Assembly: GCA_021397835.1 (NCBI GenBank)
Contig: JAJFZO010000028.1
Span: 992,001-1,056,000, forward strand
Direction: 5' to 3'
DNA: 64,000 nucleotides
From: Moringa oleifera
Taxonomy: Eukaryota > Streptophyta > Magnoliopsida > Brassicales > Moringaceae
In this document: in pieces, positions 26,346 to 37,950 of the stretch
Numbering within the stretch: the first letter of the stretch is position 1
Layout: each line of letters starts with the position of its first letter
Position numbers and translations under genes: made by a program
Notes under the pieces: model-generated
What the model saw: the letters and a program-made list of their open reading frames with translations, nothing else
What the model was told of the DNA's origin: nothing
Database searches by the model: none

Positions 26346-27440
26346 TGATTACATATGACGCTCAACTTTTTATTAGGTCACATTAGTTACAAAATTTAAT
26401 TAATTTCATGCACGATATACATAACTATAACTTAAGCAATATTATTTATTATTAATGAAATTACCTATTGGGTCTAATTATACTAAGTGTAATTAAAATT
26501 TGAATCCAATTATATCTCAGACCCAGTTTTTTCCTAGGTCCAATTATTTATCAAGCTCATGCCTGCTAAGCCTAATTAATTATTCATCCAATCATATCTA
26601 GGGTCATATTAATTGTATGGCTATTATATTTTGGGCTCAACTAATTATTTGACTAAATTAATTGTTAGGTTCAGTTAATTGTAAGGCTCAATTACATCTT
26701 ATGCCTAATTGTCAATTAAGCGTAATTATATATTAAGTTTAATCTTTTAATCCAAAATTTTATGCTCAATTAATTATTCTGCCTAGGTCTAATGAATTAT
26801 TAGGTCCAATAAATTATTAACCTTACTTACACAATAGGCTTAATTATTTTTAGGTCCAATTATATATTAAGCCAAATTTTTTATTAAGCCCAACTGAATT
26901 TTGTGCCTAATTAATTTTTTGGTGCAACTAAGTGTTTGGCTCAATTATGTATTAGGCCTACTAATTTTTATAGTCGAATTAATTTTTATACCAAATTAAT
27001 ATAAGTTAGGCTCAGTTCTTTTTGAACTGAATTATTTTTAAGTTTCATTTATAATAGACCAAATATATTTTAGGTAATATTATTTACTATTAGGTCAAAT
27101 TCTTTCTAAGAGTCAAGTATATTTTAAGTCAAATTATAATTTGAGTTTATTATATCTTAAATCCAATTATTTGTTGAGCTCATGAACCATGGGCTTAATT
27201 TATTATTGGGTCCAATTGTATACTAAATCCAATTAAAACTTAAATCCACTTATATTTTGAACTCAATTATTTATTAGAGTACTTCATTTTTATATTCAAT
27301 TACGGATTAATTTCAATTATTTATTAAGCCTAAGTATACACCAAGCAAAATCTTAATTTATTTAATTCTTGATCATTATTCAATTTTGAGATCAATTAAT
27401 TATTAAACCCGATTAATTATTAGATCCCATTACATCTTAG
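26346..27440 (-). repeat. R array (gamma R arm)
   Basis: R units shared with 62,530-64,000 in two stretches (about 26,460-26,640 and 26,690-27,260), with the 62.8-63.4 kb region as extra array in the downstream copy. No gene seen. Confidence 0.8.
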
Positions 27441-27469
27441 GAGTTTAAGGTTTAAATTATTATGCTTAG

Positions 27470-30400
27470 TGTGTATGAAAAAAAAAATAATTGGGCCTAA
27501 AAACGAAGTGAATAACACATATATTGGCTGAAAATATACTTGAGCCTCATGATTATTGGACATACCAATTAATTGATACTAATAATTAAATGTGCTAAAT
27601 ATATAAGTGTACCTAAGAATTAGTTAGGTAATCAGGCCTAATATAAGATTGATCATTATAGATAATGAGTCTAAGAAAGAAATAGCTTTAATTAATAATT
27701 GGGCTTAAGATATAATTGGACCCAATAATTATTCGAACTTAAGATATAATTAGACTTAGCATGCATGATTTGTCTAGAAATGAATTCAGCTCGATGTATA
27801 ATTAGGCCTAATAAATAATATTGTTTAATATATTGTTGAGCCAAGGAATAAAATAGGTCAAGTAAATAATTATATCTAAAATATAGTTAGGTCTAATAAT
27901 TAATTGGCCTTGAGATATAACTACGCCTAATTTCTAATTAAGCTTAGCAAGCGTGAGCTTGATAAATAATTAGACTAAAAAACGAATTCAACCTAAATAT
28001 AATTAGACCTAAGATAATATAATAATTAGACTTAATATATAATTATGTCTTACAAATAACTAGATTTCACTAATCAGGTCTAATAAATAATTGGGCTTAA
28101 TATATAATTGAGCTTAAGAATGAAATGGCTCTACAACTAAGTATAAGATGTAATTGAGTCTAAAAACTAATTTTCCTAATAAATAATTGAGACGAATACT
28201 CAATTGAGCTTAAAAATTAATTATGTATAATAAAAAATTAAGTTAAACATATAATTAATCCTAATAAATAATTGACTTTTCATATAATTGAGATGATGAA
28301 CTAAATGAGCTTAATGTAATTAGATCTAAAACATAATTGGATCCAATAATTGGACTTGAAATAAAATTAGATCAATAATTAGTTGACCTTGGGCTCAACA
28401 AATAATTGAACCTAAGAATAAGTTAGTCCTAAGATATAATTAAACCAAAATTTTAATTACACTTAAAATATAATGAGTAATATAAATTGAACTAAAGAAT
28501 CAATTGAACACAAAAAAATAATTGAGCCCAATATATAATTAAGCCTAACAAGTAAGTAGACCTATCAATTCATTGGGTCCAATAATTTAATTGAGCCTTT
28601 TATTAAAAAATTTGGCTAAATATACAATTAGCCCACTTAAATAAATTGAACTTAGTGTAAAAATATGCTAACAATTAATTAGACCTAAGATTTTGGTTAG
28701 GTTTAATTAAAAGTTAAACTTAATATATACTTCAATCTAATAAATAATTGACCTTAATGTACAATTGGACCTGAGAATTGAATGACCTAATAAATTACTA
28801 GAATTAAGATTTATTTGATTCTAACAATTAGTTGGACCTAATAATTAATTAAGCTTAAGATATAATTATACCTAAATTGAACTTAACATTGAAGGAGACA
28901 TAATAAAAATTAGGCTTAATGTATCATTGATCATAATAAATAATTATGTTTAATAGATAATTGAATTTAAGAACTAACGGAGCTTCATACATAATTGAGC
29001 TTAAATGATAATTAAATCTAATAGTTAATTACGTTTAAGATATTATTAGGCCTATAATTATTAATAGGACCTAAAAATAAGCTGGACTAAGATATAATTG
29101 GATTGAAATTATAACTGGATTTAATTGAGGCATATAAATAATCGAGTCTATTAGATAACTAGACTTAATAATCAATAATAGCGCCTAAGATGTAACTAGG
29201 TCCATTAAGTATAAAACTAAGAAATAATTCAACCTATGAGCAAATTTAGTCCAACATCAATTGATTAGATATAAGAACTAATTATACTACAAAACATTGG
29301 GCATACATGTAATTTAGCCTAACAATTAGTTGGACCAAATAATTCATTCTATCAAGCAATGAATTGGGCCTAAGATTTAAATTGTAACTAAGATTTGATT
29401 GGACCTAAAATTTAATTGAATTTAATAAAACATTAAGCTTAATTTATTATTGGGTGTAATAACTAACTAGACCTAATAATTCATTAGGTCAAATAATAAA
29501 CTCTTTCAAGGATTTAATTGAGTTTAATAAAAAAATGCTTAATATATAATCAAGCTTAATAAATAATTGGTTTAATATACAATTGAACCTAATAAAAAAT
29601 TAAGCTTAATTCATTATTGGGTGTAAATAACTAATTAGATCTAATAATTCACTGGCTCAAATAATAAACTCTTACAAGGATTTAATTGAGTTTAATAAAA
29701 AAATACGCTTAATATATAATCAAGCTTAATAAATAATTAGGTTTAATATACAATTGGGCCTAATTAAACAGAGAACCTAATATATAATTAAGCCAAATAA
29801 TTATTAGACTTATCAAATAATTAGACCTAAAAATCAAATTAAATCTACTAATTAATCGGATTTAAGATTAATTCTTTAAAAAAAATAGTTGGGCCTAATA
29901 TTTAATTGGACGTAACAAAAATTTGAATTTCACATATAATTGGATCTAATAAATATGTGAGTCTAAGATATACTCTTCCTTGACATGTGATTGAGTCCAA
30001 CAATTAAAGATCCAAATAATTAATTAATTGAACTAAATATTTATTTGTGATAAATATTTAATTAATCTTAATAAAATCTGAGTTATATATATAATTAAGC
30101 CTAATAAATAACTAAGCTTAATCGATAAGTGGGTTTCAGAACGAAATAAACCTAACAAATATTTGGACAAAAAACGTAAGTGGTTGAATATTTAGCGGGG
30201 TTTAAGATAAAAGTGGGTTTAGCGTGCATCAATGGAATATATTGTACTGAAAAAGGAATGAAGTGCAAGATACAATTGGAGCCAAATTAAAATTAAACTC
30301 AAGATATAACTGACTATAATAATTAATTGGACCTAAACTATAATAATTTGGTTCAAAAATTTATTAAATTTAATATTTAGTTGAGTCAAATATGCAATTG

Positions 30401-31203
30401 AGATTAACAATTTATTGAACCTAATAATTCATTATACCTAACAACTAGTTAGGTCTAAGATTTGATTAGGTTTAAGAAATATTTGGGCATAAAGATTAAT
30501 TGAGCCTAATAATCAATTGGGTTTAACATTTATTAATTGGATCTTAAATTTAATTGGGCTAAATATATTATTGATAGTAACAATCAATTGGACCTAGCAA
30601 TTTATTAGGCCTTCTAAATAGTCAGTCCGAAAATTTGATTAAATATAATATATAAAATTGGGTTTAATATATAATTTGATCTAATAATTAAATTGATCTT
30701 AACATATAATTGGGTATAAGAACTAAATTGGGCGAACAAATAATTAGGTATAAAATTTAATTAAGTCTAACTTTAATTGGACTTAAGAATTAATTGTGTC
30801 TAAAAATTCATTGGGTTTATAAAATATTATGTTTAATATATAATTAGGCCTAAAAAATACTCAAGTTCAAAACATTGTTGAGCTTATTAATTAATGAGAA
30901 CAAATTAATGAGGCTAACATGCATGAGCCTAATATATAATTAGGCTTAATAAATAATATACCCTAAGATATAATTGAACTTGAAATTAATTAGGCCTCAA
31001 TCTTGGACCCAAAAAAATATGACATACGATATAATTAAGCCTATAATGTAATGATCAAATATAATTAAACTTGAGATATGGTTAAGTTTAAAAAATAATT
31101 TGAACTGATACATAATTCGTTCTAGTGGGCATTAGCCCATGATATAATTAAGCCTAATAATTAATTGGGGATAAAATTTAATAGATCGAATAATTATTAT
31201 TAG
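27470..31203 (+). repeat. F array, including the start of beta copy 1
   Basis: From about 28,490 the unit order matches 41,467-43,995 (offset about 13.0 falling to 12.8 kb because of small indels). Positions 27,470-28,480 have no clear second copy in the window. The 28,960-29,520 portion is also shared with 20,910-21,440. No gene seen. Confidence 0.85.
29421..29757 (+). repeat. About 168-bp tandem duplication
   Basis: Two successive copies (about 29,421-29,588 and 29,589-29,757) share the order TTGGGTGTAA, AATAATAAACTC, AAGGATTTAATTGAG, AATATATAATCAAGC. The paralog at 42,355-42,535 has a single copy. The length is close to ten 17-bp units. Confidence 0.8.
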
Positions 31204-31229
31204 TAGCCCTATTATTAGTAATAGGCCTA
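31204..31229. repeat. Palindrome at an F-to-R switch
   Basis: CCTATTA (31,208-31,214), loop TTAG, TAATAGG (31,219-31,225) are perfect arms; outer pairs TAG/CTA extend the stem with one mismatch. It separates F units from R units. Confidence 0.75.
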
Positions 31230-31962
31230 ATTATCTATAAGACTGATTTATATCTAAGTCCGATTATAGTTTGGGTCCAATTGTATTTTAAGTCTAATTT
31301 GTTTCTAAATCCAACTATTTGTTGAGCTTATGCATGCTAGCCCAAGTGGGCATAATTATATCTTAATCCAATAAATTGATGGATCTAATTACATTTGAGA
31401 CTAATTATAATTTTTAGGTCTAATAATATATTTAGTCTAATTATTTATTATGATTAAGTATATATTAACTTTAATTAAATATTTGTCTTAGCTGATTCTT
31501 AGGTACAATTATTAGTTAGGCTCAATTATATCTTAAGTCTAACTATTTATTAGGTCCATTTTTATATTAAATATAAATATTTATATGGCCCAAATTATAT
31601 ATTAAGGCCAATTAAATCTTAGGCTAAATTAACTATTAGACTCAATGAATTTGTTGATCCAATGAATTATTTAGTGCAAATAATTGTCAAGCTTAATCTA
31701 ATTATTTTTTGTGCGTTATTAATTCATAGAGCCAATTAACTTCTGTTTGTTCCAATTCATTCTTAAGCCCCAATCATTTTCTTGGTTCGTGTATAATAAG
31801 CCCAATTAATAATTAAACCTATTAAATGTTAGGTTCGATTATATCTTGGGCTAATGCATGTTATGCCTGATTATGTAATAGGCCCAATTATTTATTAGGC
31901 TTAATTATATCTTGACTCCAATTATATTTCACCCATAATATCGTATGCTCAATTACATATAA

Positions 31963-32060
31963 GATCTAATTATATTGTATGTTTAGTTTTTTTAGGTCCA
32001 ATTAAATTTAAGGTCTAATTATATTGTATGTCTATTTTTTTTAGGTCTAATTAATGTTGT
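31963..32060 (-). repeat. 49-bp tandem duplication inside the R array
   Basis: CTAATTATATTGTATG occurs at about 31,965 and again 49 bp later, each followed by a T-rich run and TTAGGTC. The paralog near 44,733-44,780 has one copy. Confidence 0.65.
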
Positions 32061-32228
32061 ATCTTAGGTGACATTGTTTATTAGACTCAATCGTACGTCA
32101 AATTATTTTATGGGGTCATTAATGTTAGCCAAATTAACTCGATCAAATTAATTAATAAGCCTAATTCAATTAAATCTTAGGTCCAATTAATTCTCAAGCA
32201 TAATTAATTGTTAAATGAATTAATTATT

Positions 32229-32490
32229 AAACTTAATTAAATCTTAAATCCATATTTTATTAGCCTAATTTAGGTCTTAAATCCAATTATTAAGACAAAT
32301 TATTTATTAGGTCAAATTTTATAGTAAACCCAATTTTTTTAGACCCAATCAAAATGTTAAACTTAATTAAATCTTAAATCCATATTTTATTAGCCTAATT
32401 TAGGTCTTAAATCCAATTATTATTACAAATTATTTATTAGGTCAAATTTTATAGTAAACCCAATTTTTTTAGACCCAATCAAAATGTTAA
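32229..32490 (-). repeat. Near-perfect 130-bp tandem duplication
   Basis: The interval 32,231-32,360 is repeated at 32,361-32,490 with a period of exactly 130 bp; by eye the only differences are two adjacent bases (TAAGAC versus TATTAC). The paralogs at about 45,012-45,145 and 15,350-15,480 hold one copy each, so this is recent. Confidence 0.85.
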
Positions 32491-34832
32491 ACTTAATTAA
32501 TTATTAACCTTAATGAATTGCTAAAGGTCCAATTAATTTTTAATTTCAATTACATATTTGACATGATTACTTTTGAGACTTAATTAATAATTGTTAGGTC
32601 TAATTAATTATTGCACTCAATTATATCACAAGTTAAATTGTAGTTTTAGTTCAATTATATCATATGCTCAATACATTCCTAGATTCAATATGTATTTGGA
32701 CTAGTTATTTACTTGCGTCATTTACTCAATTATAGATTAAGCCTAATTATTTATTAAATTTAAGTTTATATTGACCAAATTTTTTATTAGACTCCATTAA
32801 ATCTTAAGCCTAATTAATTTTTAGTTAAAGTTAAATCTTACACATCATTAATTATTAAGATCAATTAGTTGTTAGGCCCAACTAATTCTTAAGTTATTAA
32901 TTGTTAGACTTATTTAGATGTCAAGCACAATTATATCTTAAACGTAGTAAATTATTAAGATCTAATTTTTTTTAGCTCAATTACTTATTATACTCAATTA
33001 TAGGTAAAGCTAAACTTTTAAAAAAGCCCAATTAATTCTTAAGTCGAATTAAATTTTAGGCCTAATTAATTAATTAGACTTAATGAAATGTTATGCCAAA
33101 TTATTTGCTAAGTTTAATAAACTATTAAGTTCAATTACATCTTAAGTCTAATGTTTTAATAAGCATAATTATATATTAGACTCAAGTAATTTATTAAGCC
33201 AAATTGTGCATTAAGCCCGATTTTTTTATTAAATACAATTAAATTCTAAGCTCAAATAATTATTTGATCCAACGAATTGATAGACCTAATGAATTACTAG
33301 GTTAAGTTAATTGTTAAGTTCAATTGCAAATTGGGCTCAGTTATTCATTGCATCTAATTAATTTTCCAGATCAATTATTGAATTTTAGACCCAATTAGTT
33401 GTCATGCTTAATTATATATTAAGTTCTATTATAATTTTGGTATGATCACATGTTAGGCTCATTTCATATTGGGTTCAAGCATGCTATGCCCAATATATCT
33501 TAAGGTTTATTAAATTTTCGACCAAATTATATTTTAGAATCAATTATATATTTATCCCACTTCATTTTTAGATGTATAAATTAGACCCAACTACTTATTA
33601 CGCTTAATTATATATTAAGCACAACTAAATCTTATATCCAATTAATTATGTGTTAGAATTAAATCTTGAGCTCAACAAATCATTAGGCTCAATTAATTGT
33701 GCAGTTTAATTAATTATTAAATCACTAATTATTAAACTTAATTACTTCTCAAGCCCAATCATATCCTAGACCAAGTAAATCACCGAGTTCAATTATATTT
33801 GAGACCCAATTATATATGAAGTCCAACTTTTTATTATTAGACCATATTAGTTAATAAGCTTAACTAATTTTTAGGCAGTAGACTTAATTAACTATTAGGT
33901 TTAATTGTTTATCCAGCTAAATTATACATGAGGTTTAATATTTTATTTGATTGAATTTCATATTAAACTTAATTATTTATTAAGCTTAATCATATATTAA
34001 GTGCACTATTTATTAAATGTGATTAAATCTTAACCTTAATTAATTATTTAACCTAACGAATTGTTAAATCTAACATATTGTTAGTTCAATTAGTTGTTAG
34101 GCTCAACCTCATATTAGACTCATTATTTACTAGGTCTATTGTTCTTAAGTTTAATTTTATGTCAAGCTTAATTTCTTATTAGGCCTAATTAAACCTTAGG
34201 TTTAATTAATAATGTGAAAACTAATTATTTGGTTTAATTAACTGTTAAACTCAATTAATTTTAGGCTTACTTATTTTTGTAGTCTAATTAATTTTTAACC
34301 CAATTAATATACCTTAGGTTCAATTTTTTTTGGACTAAAGTATTTCTCAATTTCATGCATGATATACCCAACTATATCTTAAGCACTATTATTTATTGGA
34401 TCAAATTATAGTATATTTAATTAAAATTTAGGTCTCGTTATATCTCAAAACCAATTTATTCTTAGGTCCAATTATTTCTCATGCTCATGCACGCTAAGCT
34501 TAATTAATCATTAATCTAATTATATTTTAAATCATATTAATTATATGACTAGTTATATTTTAGGCTCAATTATGTATTAATGTTATTTTGTTAGATCTAG
34601 TTAAATTTTAGGTCCAACTAATTCTTGGACACAATTAAATCTCAAACTCAATTGATTATTAAGCTAAATTAATTATTAGACTCAATTATATCTTAGACCT
34701 AATTATTTTTATTAAGCTCAATTTTTTGTTGAATCCAATTAGTTAGACTTAGCAATTCATTTGTAGTTATTAATCATGCCAAGAATTGATTAGAATTGGA
34801 CTTAATATATAATTTGATCTAATAAATAATTG

Positions 34833-35709
34833 AAAATTATAATCAAGTTATATGTATTTTTTTAATCAATTTGAAAAATAAACTTTTTTATTTAGACTAA
34901 ATTGAACATTATTTTTAATTTTTTAAATTAAATTATTTAAATAGAAGATATTGTACAATGAATTTTGTTTCAAAATTTTTTAAAAATATAAATAAATATT
35001 CAAGTTACCATAAAAAAAATTTTACAATTCTTTTAGTAGTAAAATTATTTTTATCATTTTAAAAAAATTTGTGAAACAAAAATTTTAAAAATATATATTT
35101 TTAATATTCAAACATTATAACTTTTCTTGGTTGTATATTTCTTCGTGTTTGTTAAAAATTTTAAGTTAAAATCCGTTATACAAAATCATCAATTTGAATT
35201 GTTCTTTTATTAAAAACAAATTAAAAGAAAGTCAATTTAGACCAAATAGATATTTTATATGTATAATTGGTTTTTTAAAAAAATGTAAGAACTTGATTAA
35301 AATCCAACAATATAAAGTTTATTTTGATCTTTATTTTAATAATAATTATTAAATTGTTAAATCTTACTCTCAATAAAAGTGTATAATATTAAAAATTATA
35401 ATTAATTAAGTTTAGATTTTATAAAATATAATTAAATTAAAAGTTAAATAATTTTTATATTATCTTTCAATCAAACATGAGAATAAAGATATAAAAAAAT
35501 ATTATAACATTATATTAACCATTTTCGCTATTTCAATGGTCTCTAAATATCATTTAACTTCTTAAAAGTAGATGGTGTAAACTATGATTTTTTTTTCTTA
35601 GGGAGAGTTGTTCATTGGTTAGCTTCCTATTAGTGTAGTACTCAATCCTCTTGAACTTATATGTAGTTTAATTTAAATTTATATTTGAATATTTTCTTTT
35701 AACATTTCA
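34833..35709 (+). mobile_element. AB element copy 3 (A half, truncated)
   Basis: The A half without B, ending at AACATTTCA, equivalent to about 9,345 in copy 2. The next base starts alpha copy 2 (TTGGGCCAAATAGTTAATT). The left edge sits after the same F units (AATAAATAATTGAA) as in the other copies. No coding potential. Confidence 0.6.
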
Positions 35710-36490
35710 TTTGTTGGGCCAAATAGTTAATTAAACCTTGATTTAATTGAATTTAACAAAAAACTAAGCTTAATTAATAATTGATCTCAACATATGATTG
35801 AGCCAAATAAAATATTAAACTTAAAGACAAAATTGAGCTGAATAATTAATTAGACTTAGTAAATAATTATGGCCTAACAAGTAATCTTTAATAATTAAGT
35901 GGGCCTAAAACTTAATTCTACTTAAAGAATCAGTTGAGTCTAATATCTAATTAGGCCTAATAAAAAGTTGGGCTTTATACGTAATTGGGCTTTAAATATA
36001 TTTGAGACCAATAATTGATCAAGTTTAAAATATAATTTGGCATGAGATGTAATTGAACCTAACAATTAAAGAACAAAGTCTAAGAATTAACTGATGAGCC
36101 TCATAATTAATTAAGCCCAACATTTAATTATGAAAAAAAATTAATTGAGTCCAAGATTTAATTTGATTTATGATATAATTGATAGTAATGTGCATAAACC
36201 CACTAAATAAATTAGGCTTTTAAACAAATTAAACACGAAATCTAATTAGACTCCAATTACAATTAAACATAAAAATTAATTGAGCCTAATAACTTTTTCA
36301 GTTTGGCATTTATTGATTGGACCCAAAAATTGATTGGGCTATATAGGTAATTGATATTAACAATTAATTGGACTCAATCTATAATTGAACATAAGAAATA
36401 CTTGGACATAAAGATTTATTGAGCTTAATAATTAATTGGGTTTAACATTTACTATTTGAACCCAAAATTTAATTATGCTAAATATGTAAT
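35710..36490 (+). repeat. F array, start of alpha copy 2
   Basis: Unit order matches 2,395-3,124 and 53,075-53,762, beginning with CCAAATAGTTAATT and TGATCTCAACA words. Confidence 0.85.
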
Positions 36491-37904
36491 TGATATTAAG
36501 CTTAATTACATCTCAAAGCCCAATTATATCTTAGACCAAGCAATCATTGAGCTCAAATCTATTTTAGACCTAATGATGTGTGAAATCCAACTTTGTATTC
36601 GACCATATTAGTTAATAAGATTAACTAATTTTTAGGTAGTAGACTTAATCAATTGTTAGGCTAAATTATTTGTTAGATTCAATTATTAGTTCAATTGAAA
36701 TATATATGAGGTTCGAAATTTTATTTGGTCAAATAACATAATAAACTTATTTATTATTAAGCTCAATTATATATCAAGTTTATTTTTTTATTAAACCTAA
36801 TTAAATCTTAATCTCAATTAATTCTTTACCTTAACGAATAGTTAAACCTAATGTGTTGTTAGATTTAATCAGTTGTTAGGCTCCACCACACATTAGACTC
36901 ATTATTTATTAGGTCTATTTTGTTCTTAGTTTAATTTTATATCAAGCTTAATTTGTTATTACACCTAATTAAATCTAGGTCCAATTGATAATTTAGTAAA
37001 ATAAATTATTCGACTTAATTAACTATTAGACTCACTTACATTTTAGGCCTACTTATTTTTAAACCCAATTAATATACCTTAGGTTTAGTTTTTTTCTTGG
37101 ACTAAAGTATTTCTCAATTTCATGCATGATATAATCAACTATATCTTAAGCACACCTATTTACTAGGTCCAATTATGGTATGTTCAATTAAAATTTAAGT
37201 CCAATTATATCTCAAACTCAATTTATTCCTAGGTTCAATTACATCTAAAACCCAATTTATTCCTTGGTCCAATTATTTGTCAAGCTCATGCACACTAAGC
37301 CTAATTAATTATTAATCTAATCATATTTTAAATCATATTAATTATTTTTATTAAACCTAATTATTTTTATTAAGCTCAATTTTTTATTGAATCCAATTAA
37401 TTCTTAAGTTTAATTAATTATTTGGACTCATTTGTTAAGCCCAATGAATCTTGTGTTTTGATGAATTCTTAGATTTAATTACATAACAGGCTCAATTATT
37501 TATTAAGCCTATTTTGTTCTTAAGTCCAAGCCTAATTTTTTAGTAGGTTTAATTTAATATTATGCCTAATTAATTATTTGAAGTGATAAATTATCTAATT
37601 CAATTAATTGTTAGGCTTACTTATATGTTAGGCCTAATTACAATAAATTTTTAAGCACATTAATATATATTAAGCTAATTTTTTTAGGTGAATTATTTCT
37701 TTGTTTCATGCATGATAGATTCAATTGTATGTTCAGCCTTATTATTGATTATTAAACCTAATTATCAATTGGGTCTAATTATTTGTAAAGTTCAATTATA
37801 ATTTGGGTTCAGTTATATAACAGGCTTTGTTTTTAGGTCCAATTGTTTATTGGGCGCATGCATGCCCAGCTTAATTGATTACTGATCTCAATTATACCTT
37901 AAAT
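36491..37904 (-). repeat. R array, alpha copy 2
   Basis: R units equivalent to 3,125-4,703, with one about 35-bp tandem duplication (37,201-37,235 and 37,236-37,269), equal to two 17-bp units, and a deletion near 37,345 relative to copy 1. Confidence 0.85.
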
Positions 37905-37950
37905 CTAATTAATTTGATTAAACAATTCATTGTTTCATATAATTAATTAG
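37905..37950. repeat. Nested inverted repeat at an R-to-F switch (perfect arms)
   Basis: CTAATTAATT (37,905-37,914) and AATTAATTAG (37,941-37,950) are perfect 10-bp arms. The inner hairpin AAACAAT (37,920-37,926), TC, ATTGTTT (37,929-37,935) is also perfect. Confidence 0.8.

Larger units (their letters stand above)
31230..34735 (-). repeat. R array, beta copy 1
   Basis: R units matching 44,001-47,510. From about 33,737 onward it also equals the R arm of alpha (3,125 onward). It contains two local duplications described separately. Shared landmarks are TTATGCATGCTAGC at 31,328 and GGGTTCAAGCATGC at 33,470. No gene seen. Confidence 0.85.
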
